The notes: generated from the letters alone by a model not told the origin. A stretch of 6,825 bases of DNA from DATIJJ01 sp039936115 (GCA_039936115.1 JBDTIZ010000121.1:1-6825); one strand, 5' to 3'; counted from the stretch's first letter, positions 1 through 6,702 are shown. Numbers and translations are program-made.

Positions 1-131
1 AAGAAGGTGATACGATTGATTTCATGTTATCTGAAAAGCGCGATGAAGCAGCAGCAAGGGCCTTTTTTATAAAGGCTATTCAATCAAGCGGGTTACCTGA
101 AAAAGTAACGATTGATAAAAGTGGCGCGCCT
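1..131 (+). mobile_element. IS6-family insertion sequence remnant (left edge, 3' side lost)
   Basis: This is the part of an IS6/IS26/IS240-type element that enters the window from the left. Only internal transposase coding sequence is visible. It ends near bases 126-131 without the rest of the transposase and without a terminal inverted repeat, so this side was lost by recombination or deletion rather than bounded by a normal transposition end. It directly abuts a permease gene relic on the opposite strand. The left extent lies outside the window. Confidence 0.8.
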
Positions 132-137
132 CTTTAA
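3..137 (+). pseudogene. IS6-family transposase fragment, C-terminus truncated
   Basis: The frame is open from the window edge to a TAA at 135-137 and encodes about 44 residues typical of the IS6-family DDE transposase core: EGDTIDFMLSEKRDEAAARA, a short FF-containing helix, then SGLPEKVTIDKSGA. The Asp encoded at 114-116, in the TID-KSGA motif, corresponds to the second catalytic Asp of the DDE triad. In intact members the protein continues for roughly 80 more residues, including the catalytic Glu. Here it runs into two foreign codons and a stop. The fragment cannot encode a working transposase, although the 5' half outside the window may be intact. Family assignment comes from recognising the core motif. 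Confidence 0.85.
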
Positions 138-258
138 AGAAAACCCAAGCTACCACTGCCGTAAGTACTGCTTCAAGATTAAGAAGCAGTGAGGCTGAAG
201 CCGCACTTGTAGACACAAGTCCAACCATTAGGGGAGCTTCGGCTACTTTTAATTTGAG
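130..258 (-). pseudogene. EamA/DMT-superfamily permease relic
   Basis: On the minus strand a frame of about 43 codons, open back to a stop at 259-261, contains the segment APLMVGLVSTSAASASLLLN followed by LEAVLTAVVAWVFFKE. This is characteristic of the end of the first EamA repeat in drug/metabolite transporter permeases: a transmembrane helix with small residues, the LLLN-E motif, then a helix ending AW-xFxE. Both flanks are missing. The N-terminal helices are replaced by unrelated sequence containing the stop, and the remaining C-terminal two thirds are replaced by the IS6 remnant at about base 130. With no start codon in a sensible place and only one or two helices left, it is a pseudogene. 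The substrate cannot be inferred. Confidence 0.75.
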
Positions 259-342
259 TCAATTCGATAAAAGTAATAAGACTTTATTAATCATATCACA
301 TAGGTAATAATGAAAGCTGTGTGTCCGTGTATGCTATGGCTA
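259..342 (+). promoter_or_regulatory. AT-rich leader and possible promoter of the bph operon
   Basis: This is the only non-coding space between the permease relic and the heme oxygenase gene, so the operon promoter is expected here or just upstream. A perfect 6-base inverted repeat with a 4-base spacer, TAATAA-gact-TTATTA, lies at 274-289. A short palindrome, TTGAGTCAA, lies at 254-262. Possible sigma-70 elements are weak: TTTATT at 283-288, a 16-base spacer, then TAATAA at 305-310, each matching the consensus at about three of six positions. I cannot name a regulator, and the promoter position is inferred from layout. Confidence 0.25.
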
Positions 343-347
343 AAGGA
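343..347 (+). promoter_or_regulatory. Ribosome binding site that sets the heme oxygenase start
   Basis: AAGGA lies 10 bases before the ATG at 358. The upstream in-frame ATGs at 310 and 331 have no comparable Shine-Dalgarno sequence, and the residues they would add (a Cys-rich MKAVCPCMLW stretch) do not look like a heme oxygenase N-terminus. This supports translation from 358. Confidence 0.6.
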
Positions 348-357
348 ATCAGATAAA

Positions 358-936
358 ATGGATTTACGGCAGCGACTTAAAAAAGAAACTCATAATCTGC
401 ACAAAAAAATTGAGCAAACTTCCTTGTTTAAAAAAATCCTTTTACAAGAAATATCTCTGTGTGACTATCATTTATTAATACAAAAATTTTATGATTTTAT
501 TACGCCATGTGAGGCCTTGATAGATTCACTGCCTTGCAAGTCTATTATTGAAAATAGAAAAAAGCAGCCTTGGCTGGAGCAAGATTTACACGCACTAAAA
601 ATATCAACAAAAAATGACACTCACTTTCCGAAATGTATTCATTTACCTGCTTTGTATGATTGCGAACAAGTATACGGTTATCTTTATGTAATGGAAGGCG
701 CAACACTCGGCGCCCAGGTAATTACTAAAATGCTAAAAACTCAATTACAGATCACATCAGATCGAGGTGGCAGATATTTTTATGGTTATGGCGATATGAC
801 CAAAGTAATGTGGAATGATTTTTGCTTGAACTTGCGTAACATTAGCGATACTGAACAACAAAATAAGATCGTTCATTCTGCAATTGAGACAATGTATCGA
901 TTTTATGAATGCATGGAAAATAAAATTATATATTAA
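358..936 (+). CDS. bphO: Biliverdin-producing heme oxygenase (BphO-like)
   Basis: This is probably a cytoplasmic heme oxygenase that opens heme with O2 and reductant to give biliverdin, CO and iron, supplying the chromophore for the phytochrome encoded 36 bases downstream. The start at 358 (192 residues) is preferred over 310 (208 residues) because of its ribosome binding site and because the family usually begins with LRxxLKxxT. The proximal heme ligand should be His15 in KKETHNLHKKIEQ. The distal helix is EGATLGAQ (residues 113-120), matching the glycine-rich EGSxLGG motif except that the last glycine is Ala119. A YFYGYGDMTKVMW stretch (140-152) fits the conserved C-terminal helix region. 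Length is normal for BphO/HemO proteins. A role in heme-iron use is the alternative, but linkage to bphP favours chromophore supply. Confidence 0.88.
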   Translation: MDLRQRLKKETHNLHKKIEQTSLFKKILLQEISLCDYHLLIQKFYDFITPCEALIDSLPCKSIIENRKKQPWLEQDLHALKISTKNDTHFPKCIHLPALYDCEQVYGYLYVMEGATLGAQVITKMLKTQLQITSDRGGRYFYGYGDMTKVMWNDFCLNLRNISDTEQQNKIVHSAIETMYRFYECMENKIIY

Positions 937-972
937 CACCAATAGGAATCATACAAGAGGGAGTGTATTTGA

Positions 973-3009
973 ATGAGTAATGAACTAATAACACCCGTAG
1001 ATTCTAAAAATTTTTGTGACAATATTAAAATAAGTGAATTTAATCAAATTCAGTCTCATGGAGGTCTTCTTGTTCTTGATCCAAGCTTGCGAGTTGTGCA
1101 ATACAGCGAGAATATCCCAAGCTTACTAGATACTACAGTTGAGCAATTGTTAAATTCACCTGTTTGTGCTTTTCTAGAATCGGAAGATATCAATGAAAAT
1201 ATTGCTGCCTGGCTAATAAAAAAAGACAATATTTATAAACGAGTAGATTGGACATCCCCGCAAAATAAAATCAAAATTTGGGTATGCGCACATCAAGTAC
1301 CTGAAGGAACTATTCTCGAAATTGAACTACTTATTGAAAATGATATCGAAGACAATAGCTTATTTGATTTAATGCAACGTGTTGTTGGGGGCATGAAATT
1401 AACTACAAGCAGTCAAAACATGCAAGCGCTCATGCAGAGCACATGTGATGAAATACAAAGAATCACTGGTTTTGATAGAGTTATGATCTATCAATTTGAT
1501 GAGCATGATCATTCGGGTGTTGTAGTAGGTGAAACGATTGTAAATGACATGGAGTCTTATTTAGGGTTACATTTTCCCGCAACTGATATTCCACAAAATG
1601 TGCGCGCCATGTATCTTAAGGTTAATTTACGATACATCCCCACGATTGATTATAAATTAGAAAAAATAATACCTGAAATAAACGCGGTGACTAAAAATTA
1701 TTTAGATTTAAGCGGTACCTCACTAAGAATGGTTGCGCCAGTTCACATAAAATATTTAAAAAATATGGGTGTCGTATCTGCCACTTCAATTGCAATTATT
1801 CACAATAGTAAATTATGGGGATTGATTGCTTGTCACCATAAAAAAAATAAATATTTATCCGTAAATTCTAGACTTATCCTAATGTTGATAGGAAATACAT
1901 TAGGTATTCAGGTTGCATCACTTGAATGCTCTAAAGAATATCTATTTGAACATAGAACAGCAGAATTACTAAGCTCTTTAACAGAAAATATTTATAAAGA
2001 AGGCTCCCTGCTTTCTGCTTTAGATTGCTATCATCAAAACATTATGGAACTCGTTGGCGTGGTAGGTATGTCAATTTATTTTCAAAATAATTTACTCAGC
2101 TATGGTGAAACGCCGACTCATGATCAGATCATGAATTTAATAGAATGGTTAAAAGCATCTCCTATTCAATTATCTTTCTCAACTTCCTCTCTACCCTTAA
2201 CATTTAAGCCTAGTATGGATTACAAAGAAAAAGCATGTGGCATATTAGTTGTTCCCATCACACGATTGCAAAATCATTATATGATATTTTATCGTCCAGA
2301 GCTGATTCGTTCAATTTTTTGGGCTGGAAACCCAATGGGGTCTTTAAAATGTGATGGCAATGAATACTCTCCTCGCGATTCATTCGAAAGATTCATGCAA
2401 ACAATTACAAATAATGCAGCTCCTTGGACAACGCACGATATAAATGCAGCGGAATTTATTCGATCGACAGTAGTAAATAAACAGTTGCAAGACTTATTAC
2501 AAGTACAAGCTATGCATGATCCATTAACAAGCTTATTAAATCGCCTTTACCTAGATCAACAACTAGAAATTGAATTGAATCGAGCTAAACGTAACTCCAA
2601 AAATTTAACAATTATACTAGCAGATATAGATTTATTTAAACAGGTCAATGATCATTTTGGTCATCAAGCAGGCGATCATGTATTGACTGAATTTGCAAAG
2701 TTTTTGAAAATTTGTTTTCGGGGATTTGATTATATTTATCGATACGGCGGGGAAGAATTTTTAATTTTATTACCCGATACAAATAAAGCTGCCGCACAAC
2801 AAAAAGCCGAAGTATTGCGTACAGAAATCAAAAAAATGAAAGTGGAATATTCTGGTAAAGTCTTACCTGCAATTTCAATTTCCGCGGGTATTGCCGTCTA
2901 TCCAGATAATGGTTCTGAAGGGCGGTCCTTAATTGCTGCAGCGGATCTAGCGCTCTATAAGGCAAAATCATCTGGTCGAGACAGGGTGGTTTCAGCACCT
3001 TTTCGTTAA
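973..3009 (+). CDS. bphP: Bacteriophytochrome with GGDEF diguanylate cyclase output
   Basis: This is a red/far-red photoreceptor expected to bind biliverdin and control synthesis of c-di-GMP from two GTP. Domains in order are PAS (about 15-125), GAF (about 145-320), PHY (about 325-495), a short helical linker and GGDEF (about 510-675). The chromophore-attaching Cys is Cys15, followed by the SEFNQIQSHGGLLVLD block. The GAF pocket shows Tyr173, the PATDIP motif with Asp205, Tyr214, Arg220, Arg252, His258 and the LWGLIACHH block (281-289). The PHY tongue has W-A-G (450-452) and PRDSF (467-471). The cyclase has metal-binding Asp551, Asn559 and Asp568, the GGEEF active site (592-596), and an inhibitory RxxD site (Arg583-Asp586) exactly five residues upstream. 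No histidine kinase or EAL domain is present. A strong AGAGGGAG at 956-963 lies nine bases before the ATG. It is a soluble protein and appears intact. Confidence 0.95.
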   Translation: MSNELITPVDSKNFCDNIKISEFNQIQSHGGLLVLDPSLRVVQYSENIPSLLDTTVEQLLNSPVCAFLESEDINENIAAWLIKKDNIYKRVDWTSPQNKIKIWVCAHQVPEGTILEIELLIENDIEDNSLFDLMQRVVGGMKLTTSSQNMQALMQSTCDEIQRITGFDRVMIYQFDEHDHSGVVVGETIVNDMESYLGLHFPATDIPQNVRAMYLKVNLRYIPTIDYKLEKIIPEINAVTKNYLDLSGTSLRMVAPVHIKYLKNMGVVSATSIAIIHNSKLWGLIACHHKKNKYLSVNSRLILMLIGNTLGIQVASLECSKEYLFEHRTAELLSSLTENIYKEGSLLSALDCYHQNIMELVGVVGMSIYFQNNLLSYGETPTHDQIMNLIEWLKASPIQLSFSTSSLPLTFKPSMDYKEKACGILVVPITRLQNHYMIFYRPELIRSIFWAGNPMGSLKCDGNEYSPRDSFERFMQTITNNAAPWTTHDINAAEFIRSTVVNKQLQDLLQVQAMHDPLTSLLNRLYLDQQLEIELNRAKRNSKNLTIILADIDLFKQVNDHFGHQAGDHVLTEFAKFLKICFRGFDYIYRYGGEEFLILLPDTNKAAAQQKAEVLRTEIKKMKVEYSGKVLPAISISAGIAVYPDNGSEGRSLIAAADLALYKAKSSGRDRVVSAPFR

Positions 3010-3026
3010 AAGGGAGCAATCGTTTT

Positions 3027-5432
3027 ATGCATTTGAGTAATATGATTCAAATTTATAGAGGGTTCTTGAAATTATTTGGAACCGTTGCCATTAATGCAAT
3101 GTTTTTTTATATATTCATTTATATTGGAAGATTAATTCAGACACCCAACTTAATAAATTATTCATTTAGTCTTTTTTTAATTATTGCATCGAATGTAATT
3201 CTCTGGCGGATAGGTGTCTTTAACAAAAGTGACAGCAATATAAACGAGAGACTATTTAGAGAATTCACTGAAAATATAACGGAAGTATTCTGGCGCTCAA
3301 CTCCTGACTTATCAAAAACAATTTATGTTAGTGCTGCATATGATGAAATATGGGGAAGATCTAGATTAAATTTGCTTAATAACCCTCAGGAATGGTTTGA
3401 ATCCATCATCCCAGAAGATCAAAATAGGGTTAAAAATACCCTACTTCAATTAACTGATGAAAATACGCCTAACGTGACGTTTGAATATACTATACAGCGT
3501 CCAGATGGTGATTTGCGCCAGATATATACCCGAGGATTCAAATTCAAAAATAGAAATGGCGAACTTGTCAATATATTAGGAATATCTACTGATATAACAG
3601 GTTATAAGCGGGAACAAAAAACAAAGATTATTTTAAAGGAGATTAAAAATATATTAGATAACAAAAAAGACTTAGCTATCATAGTACCAAATCTGTTGCG
3701 AACCATATGTGTCGCATTCAAGTGGGACTATGGTGAAATGTGGTTGATTGATAAGGAAGAAAATGTTTTACGAAGTGTTAATATTTGGGATAATACAGAA
3801 AGGGATTTTACCTCTGAATTTGACAAAAAAAGTCAGCTTATTATATTCAAACCCGGCGATATTCTACCTGGTGAAATATGGAACCAGAAGAAGCTTATTT
3901 GGGTAGAGAATATTGAATCCGTAGAATTATTGAGAACAATAGAAGCAGCTCAAGCAGGATTCAATAGTGCCGTAGGTATACCTTTATTCATGAATAATGA
4001 CATAATTGGGGTATTAGATTTTTTTAGTCATGAAATTAAAAAACCAGATGAAATAACAATAAACATACTGGAAAAAATTAATGAAGAAATTAATTTATTT
4101 ATTGGAAAAAAACATACGCAAGACCAGATAATCTATGTTTCTCGGCATGATGCACAAACCTTTTTGCTTAACCAGTCCGCATTAAAAGATAAAATTAAAA
4201 AAATATTGTTAAAATCAGCAGATACGATCTCTATTCTACTACTTGAAATAAATAATTTTAACATTATAAATAGCACGATGGGGTTTGAATCCAGTAATTT
4301 TTTATTGGAAAGGATAGTGGAAAGGCTGCGTAAAGTTACACCGCAACCTGATGATCAACTCGGGCGATATGAAACAAACATATTTGCATTTTGTTTGACT
4401 TATCGTAAAGTTGAAGAAATAATTGATTTTTCTCATGTAATTTTAGACCTTTTTGATGAACCTTTTTTTATAAATCACGAAGATATTTTTCTATCTGTTA
4501 ATATCGGTATCACAATTAACGCACTCAGTGAAAATGATATCAACACTTTATTTAAACAAGCAAATCTTGCCCTTAATCAATCCATCCAGACTGGAAAAAA
4601 TAATTTTACTTTCTTTTCTTCTGAAATATCAAATATTACGCATGATAAATTGCTTTTAGAAACTTCTTTACGTCATGCACTGATCAATAATGAATTTATT
4701 TTATATTACCAACCCAAAGTCAATTTAATAACCGGTGAAATTGCCGGAGTTGAAGCACTGATTCGCTGGCAGCATCCTCTTAAAGGATTGTTATCGCCTG
4801 CTGATTTCATTCACCTCGCAGAAGAAACTGGGCTAATCTTACAGCTAGACGAATGGGTATTGCGTGAAGTTTTTGCTCTTATTAAAAATGATTGGCCAAT
4901 GAATCCCAATGGGAAAGGGTTAATAGCTATCAACATTTCGCCGCAACATTTTAAACCAAAAAATGATATCATTTCATATATAAAAAACTTGATGCAAGAA
5001 TTTAATATCAATCCCAAACTGATTGAAATTGAAATCACGGAAAACGTTGCTTTAAATAAATCAAAATATGATTTAAACCTACTCAATAAATTAATAAAAA
5101 TGGGATTTTATATATCATTAGACGATTTTGGTACGGGATTTAATTCGCTAAATTATCTACTTCACATCCCTGCTCATACCGTTAAAATTGACAAGTCATT
5201 TATCGACGGCTTACCGAACAATAAAAACAGTATTGCCATTGTGAGAGCTGTTATAACACTGTGTCATAGCTTGGATAAAAAAGTTATTGCTGAAGGTGTA
5301 GAAACCTTAGAACAACTTCAGTTTTTAAAACAGGAAGATTGTGATGAAATCCAAGGATATTATTTCTCTCGACCAGTACCAATTAATGAGCTTAAAAACC
5401 TTATTTCTGAGCACAAAAAATTGGCACTGTAG
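3027..5432 (+). CDS. Membrane-anchored PAS-GAF-GGDEF(degenerate)-EAL c-di-GMP phosphodiesterase
   Basis: The 801-residue protein probably hydrolyses c-di-GMP to pGpG, opposing the upstream cyclase. Two hydrophobic helices (about 16-37 and 45-65) form a tight hairpin with almost no periplasmic loop, leaving the sensors cytoplasmic. A PAS_3-type domain (about 78-195, ending GISTDITGYKRE) is followed by a GAF domain (about 203-360). The GGDEF domain (about 370-530) is degenerate. The motif position reads ETNIF (449-453), the metal-binding DxD is Glu407-Ile-Asn409, and the inhibitory-site Arg is replaced by Gln440. The EAL domain (about 540-795) is complete: EAL at 576-578, Asn636, the ExTE motif Glu669/Glu672, DDFGTG (699-704), Lys720, Glu756 in AEGVET, and the terminal QGYYFSRP. 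AGGGAG at 3011-3016 serves the start, only 17 bases after the bphP stop, so co-expression with bphP is very likely. The signal sensed by PAS or GAF is not evident. Confidence 0.93.
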   Translation: MHLSNMIQIYRGFLKLFGTVAINAMFFYIFIYIGRLIQTPNLINYSFSLFLIIASNVILWRIGVFNKSDSNINERLFREFTENITEVFWRSTPDLSKTIYVSAAYDEIWGRSRLNLLNNPQEWFESIIPEDQNRVKNTLLQLTDENTPNVTFEYTIQRPDGDLRQIYTRGFKFKNRNGELVNILGISTDITGYKREQKTKIILKEIKNILDNKKDLAIIVPNLLRTICVAFKWDYGEMWLIDKEENVLRSVNIWDNTERDFTSEFDKKSQLIIFKPGDILPGEIWNQKKLIWVENIESVELLRTIEAAQAGFNSAVGIPLFMNNDIIGVLDFFSHEIKKPDEITINILEKINEEINLFIGKKHTQDQIIYVSRHDAQTFLLNQSALKDKIKKILLKSADTISILLLEINNFNIINSTMGFESSNFLLERIVERLRKVTPQPDDQLGRYETNIFAFCLTYRKVEEIIDFSHVILDLFDEPFFINHEDIFLSVNIGITINALSENDINTLFKQANLALNQSIQTGKNNFTFFSSEISNITHDKLLLETSLRHALINNEFILYYQPKVNLITGEIAGVEALIRWQHPLKGLLSPADFIHLAEETGLILQLDEWVLREVFALIKNDWPMNPNGKGLIAINISPQHFKPKNDIISYIKNLMQEFNINPKLIEIEITENVALNKSKYDLNLLNKLIKMGFYISLDDFGTGFNSLNYLLHIPAHTVKIDKSFIDGLPNNKNSIAIVRAVITLCHSLDKKVIAEGVETLEQLQFLKQEDCDEIQGYYFSRPVPINELKNLISEHKKLAL

Positions 5433-5594
5433 CCACTTGCTTCTAATAACCCTATTGTTACAAATAATGAATATTTCACAAATAATTGGTGTGTACATGC
5501 AAGAATAAATCGTACTGCAATCTTCTTCATGCAAGTATAGACGCTCCATTTTCTACACACTTTAACTGTAAAATGCGTTAAAATTACCGAGAAT
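5433..5594. other. Convergent intergenic gap with a short direct repeat
   Basis: This 162-base AT-rich gap separates the stop codons of two converging genes, so bidirectional termination would be expected. I see no GC-rich hairpin followed by a T-run on either strand. The best stems are weak: TAAC/GTTA around 5446-5459, and TTAAC/GTTAA around 5562-5581. A 12-base near-repeat, CATGCAAGAATA at 5496-5507 and CATGCAAGTATA at 5528-5539, recurs at a 32-base offset. It is flanked by GTGTGTA (5489-5495) and its reverse complement TACACAC (5554-5560). The short open frames read from this stretch show no family resemblance. Confidence 0.4.
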
Positions 5595-6524
5595 TTATTT
5601 CATTTCATGTGCTAGTGCTAAGTGTAAATTAGGATATAAAAATTTAAACCCTAATTGCTTTAATCTTTCTGGGTAAACATTTTGTCCACCTAACAACAAC
5701 TCTTCTCCCATTTGTCCGAACAATATTTTTATCATTCTTGCTGGCATTTTTAAAAATAAAGGACGGTGCATCGCATGGGCTAGAATTTCTGAAAAACTTT
5801 TTTGTGATATACATTCTGGAGCTGATAAATTGACAGCGCCAATTATTTCTGGATGGTCGATTAAAAATAGGATGGCTCTTATCAAATCATCTATATGAAT
5901 CCAAGTGAATGCTTGCTGACCATCGCCCAAAACACTTCCCAATCCCAAAGAAAATGGCAATTCTAATTTTTTTAATATTCCTTCATGGCGTTTTAATACA
6001 ACAGCAAATCTCATAAAAGTTACAGGAAAATTTGCATTTACAGCTGGCATAGCTGCATTTTCCCAAGCTTGCCCTACTTCACTTAAAAAATCTCTTGGCT
6101 TATCAAAGGAGATAGACGCAGATTCAGTCTGTGTGAACGAAAGATTATCTCCTGATTGCTGTAAACCATAAATTCCGATAGCACTTGCATTGTAAAGGTG
6201 AGGTTTTTTGGTTTTTGCTGTTAGACACCAAGTGACTATTTTCATTGTTGAATTTACTCGACTTTCTTTTATTAGTTTTTTTGACCTCTTAGTCCAACGA
6301 TTTTGCGCGATATTTTCGCCTGCAAGATTAATAATAACATCAAAATCGTCCGGAGATATTTGATTTAGCTGGCTCCATGATAATCTGGTAATATTTTCTT
6401 TGAATATGTTATTGATCTTATGAACACTACGTCCTACGATGGTTATTTGATGCTGATTCTTCAACAACACCGGTATCAAATTACGCCCCACGAATCCTGT
6501 TGCGCCAGTAATAATAATATTCAT
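5595..6524 (-). CDS. TIGR01777/YfcH-like NAD(P)-binding epimerase-family protein
   Basis: This is a 309-residue Rossmann-fold protein of the extended short-chain dehydrogenase group (TIGR01777, E. coli YfcH, eukaryotic SDR39U1). Family substrates are not established. The nucleotide-binding motif is TGATGFVG (residues 6-13). Other family signatures are NLAGENIA-RWT (66-78), SRV-ST (88-93), SAIGIYG (114-120, with the likely catalytic Tyr119), EVGQAWENAA (149-158), the GLGSVLGDGQQAFTWIHIDD segment (194-213), VNLSAP (231-236) and the C-terminal LGFKFLYP-L-AL block (291-304). Length is normal and no key motif is missing. The ATG at 6522-6524 is chosen because GGAG sits six bases upstream. The longer reading would begin at a TTG that overlaps that Shine-Dalgarno sequence. 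The gene converges on the light operon and is probably transcribed alone. No specific link to c-di-GMP is visible. Confidence 0.92.
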   Translation of the reverse strand: MNIIITGATGFVGRNLIPVLLKNQHQITIVGRSVHKINNIFKENITRLSWSQLNQISPDDFDVIINLAGENIAQNRWTKRSKKLIKESRVNSTMKIVTWCLTAKTKKPHLYNASAIGIYGLQQSGDNLSFTQTESASISFDKPRDFLSEVGQAWENAAMPAVNANFPVTFMRFAVVLKRHEGILKKLELPFSLGLGSVLGDGQQAFTWIHIDDLIRAILFLIDHPEIIGAVNLSAPECISQKSFSEILAHAMHRPLFLKMPARMIKILFGQMGEELLLGGQNVYPERLKQLGFKFLYPNLHLALAHEMK

Positions 6525-6640
6525 ACATTTCTCCAACTAATTATTTTTCTTAAACCATGCGAAAAACATGGATGTATTGCTTTGTATTTAAGATATATGT
6601 CACCCCTGGATTGTACTGAACTTCGCTCTGTGATTGGACC
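6525..6640 (-). promoter_or_regulatory. Upstream region of the epimerase-family gene, with a small hairpin
   Basis: This short region between the gene start and the insertion sequence end must hold the native promoter unless the IS drives expression. On the minus strand, GTGACA (5 of 6 to the -35 consensus) and an AT-rich TATATC stretch are present, but no well-spaced pair stands out. A 5-base-pair hairpin, CCATG at 6555-6559 with CATGG at 6567-6571 and a 7-base loop, would lie in the 5' leader about 30 bases before the gene start. Promoter assignment is by position only. Confidence 0.25.
6531..6534 (-). promoter_or_regulatory. Ribosome binding site of the epimerase-family gene
   Basis: GGAG on the minus strand lies six bases before the ATG at 6522-6524. 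It includes part of a possible upstream TTG start (6534-6536), so that TTG is unlikely to be used. This fixes the protein N-terminus as MNIIITGATG, which places the first beta strand right at the start, as in relatives. Confidence 0.65.
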
Positions 6641-6654
6641 GGTCCTGTCGCAAA
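6641..6654 (-). repeat. IS6-type terminal inverted repeat (transposase 3' end)
   Basis: GGTCCTGTCGCAAA closely resembles the ends of IS6-family elements, for example IS26 with GGCACTGTTGCAAA. It lies 48 bases beyond the transposase stop codon, in the orientation expected for the right end of the element. An 8-base target duplication would be ATTGGACC (6633-6640), but the partner copy is outside the window. The element boundary is therefore placed at 6641. Confidence 0.75.
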
Positions 6655-6702
6655 TTTAATTTTTAGGGTGAAAATATCCGAACGTATTTCCCCTAGGCGC
6701 AA

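Noticed and set aside
310..357. N-terminal extension of the heme oxygenase from the ATG at 310
   Set aside because: It has no good ribosome binding site, the residues are Cys-rich and unlike the family, and a better-supported ATG lies at 358.
757..942. Minus-strand open frame opposite the heme oxygenase C-terminus
   Set aside because: It is antisense to a recognised gene, with no start context or similarity.
2828..3019. Minus-strand open frame opposite the GGDEF C-terminus
   Set aside because: It is antisense to conserved cyclase coding sequence; no support of its own.
4811..5086. 91-codon minus-strand open frame within the EAL domain
   Set aside because: It is a shadow of strongly conserved EAL coding sequence on the other strand.
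5325..5560. Two overlapping minus-strand open frames at the end of the EAL gene
   Set aside because: Both largely mirror the EAL coding sequence or AT-rich gap, overlap each other, and look like no known protein.
5562..5581. Possible terminator hairpin TTAAC/GTTAA
   Set aside because: The five-base, AT-rich stem with a 10-base loop and no clear T-run is too weak to call.
6420..6659. 79-codon open frame on the plus strand
   Set aside because: It lies mostly antisense to the start of the epimerase-family gene and crosses into the IS terminal repeat; no family resemblance or ribosome binding site.
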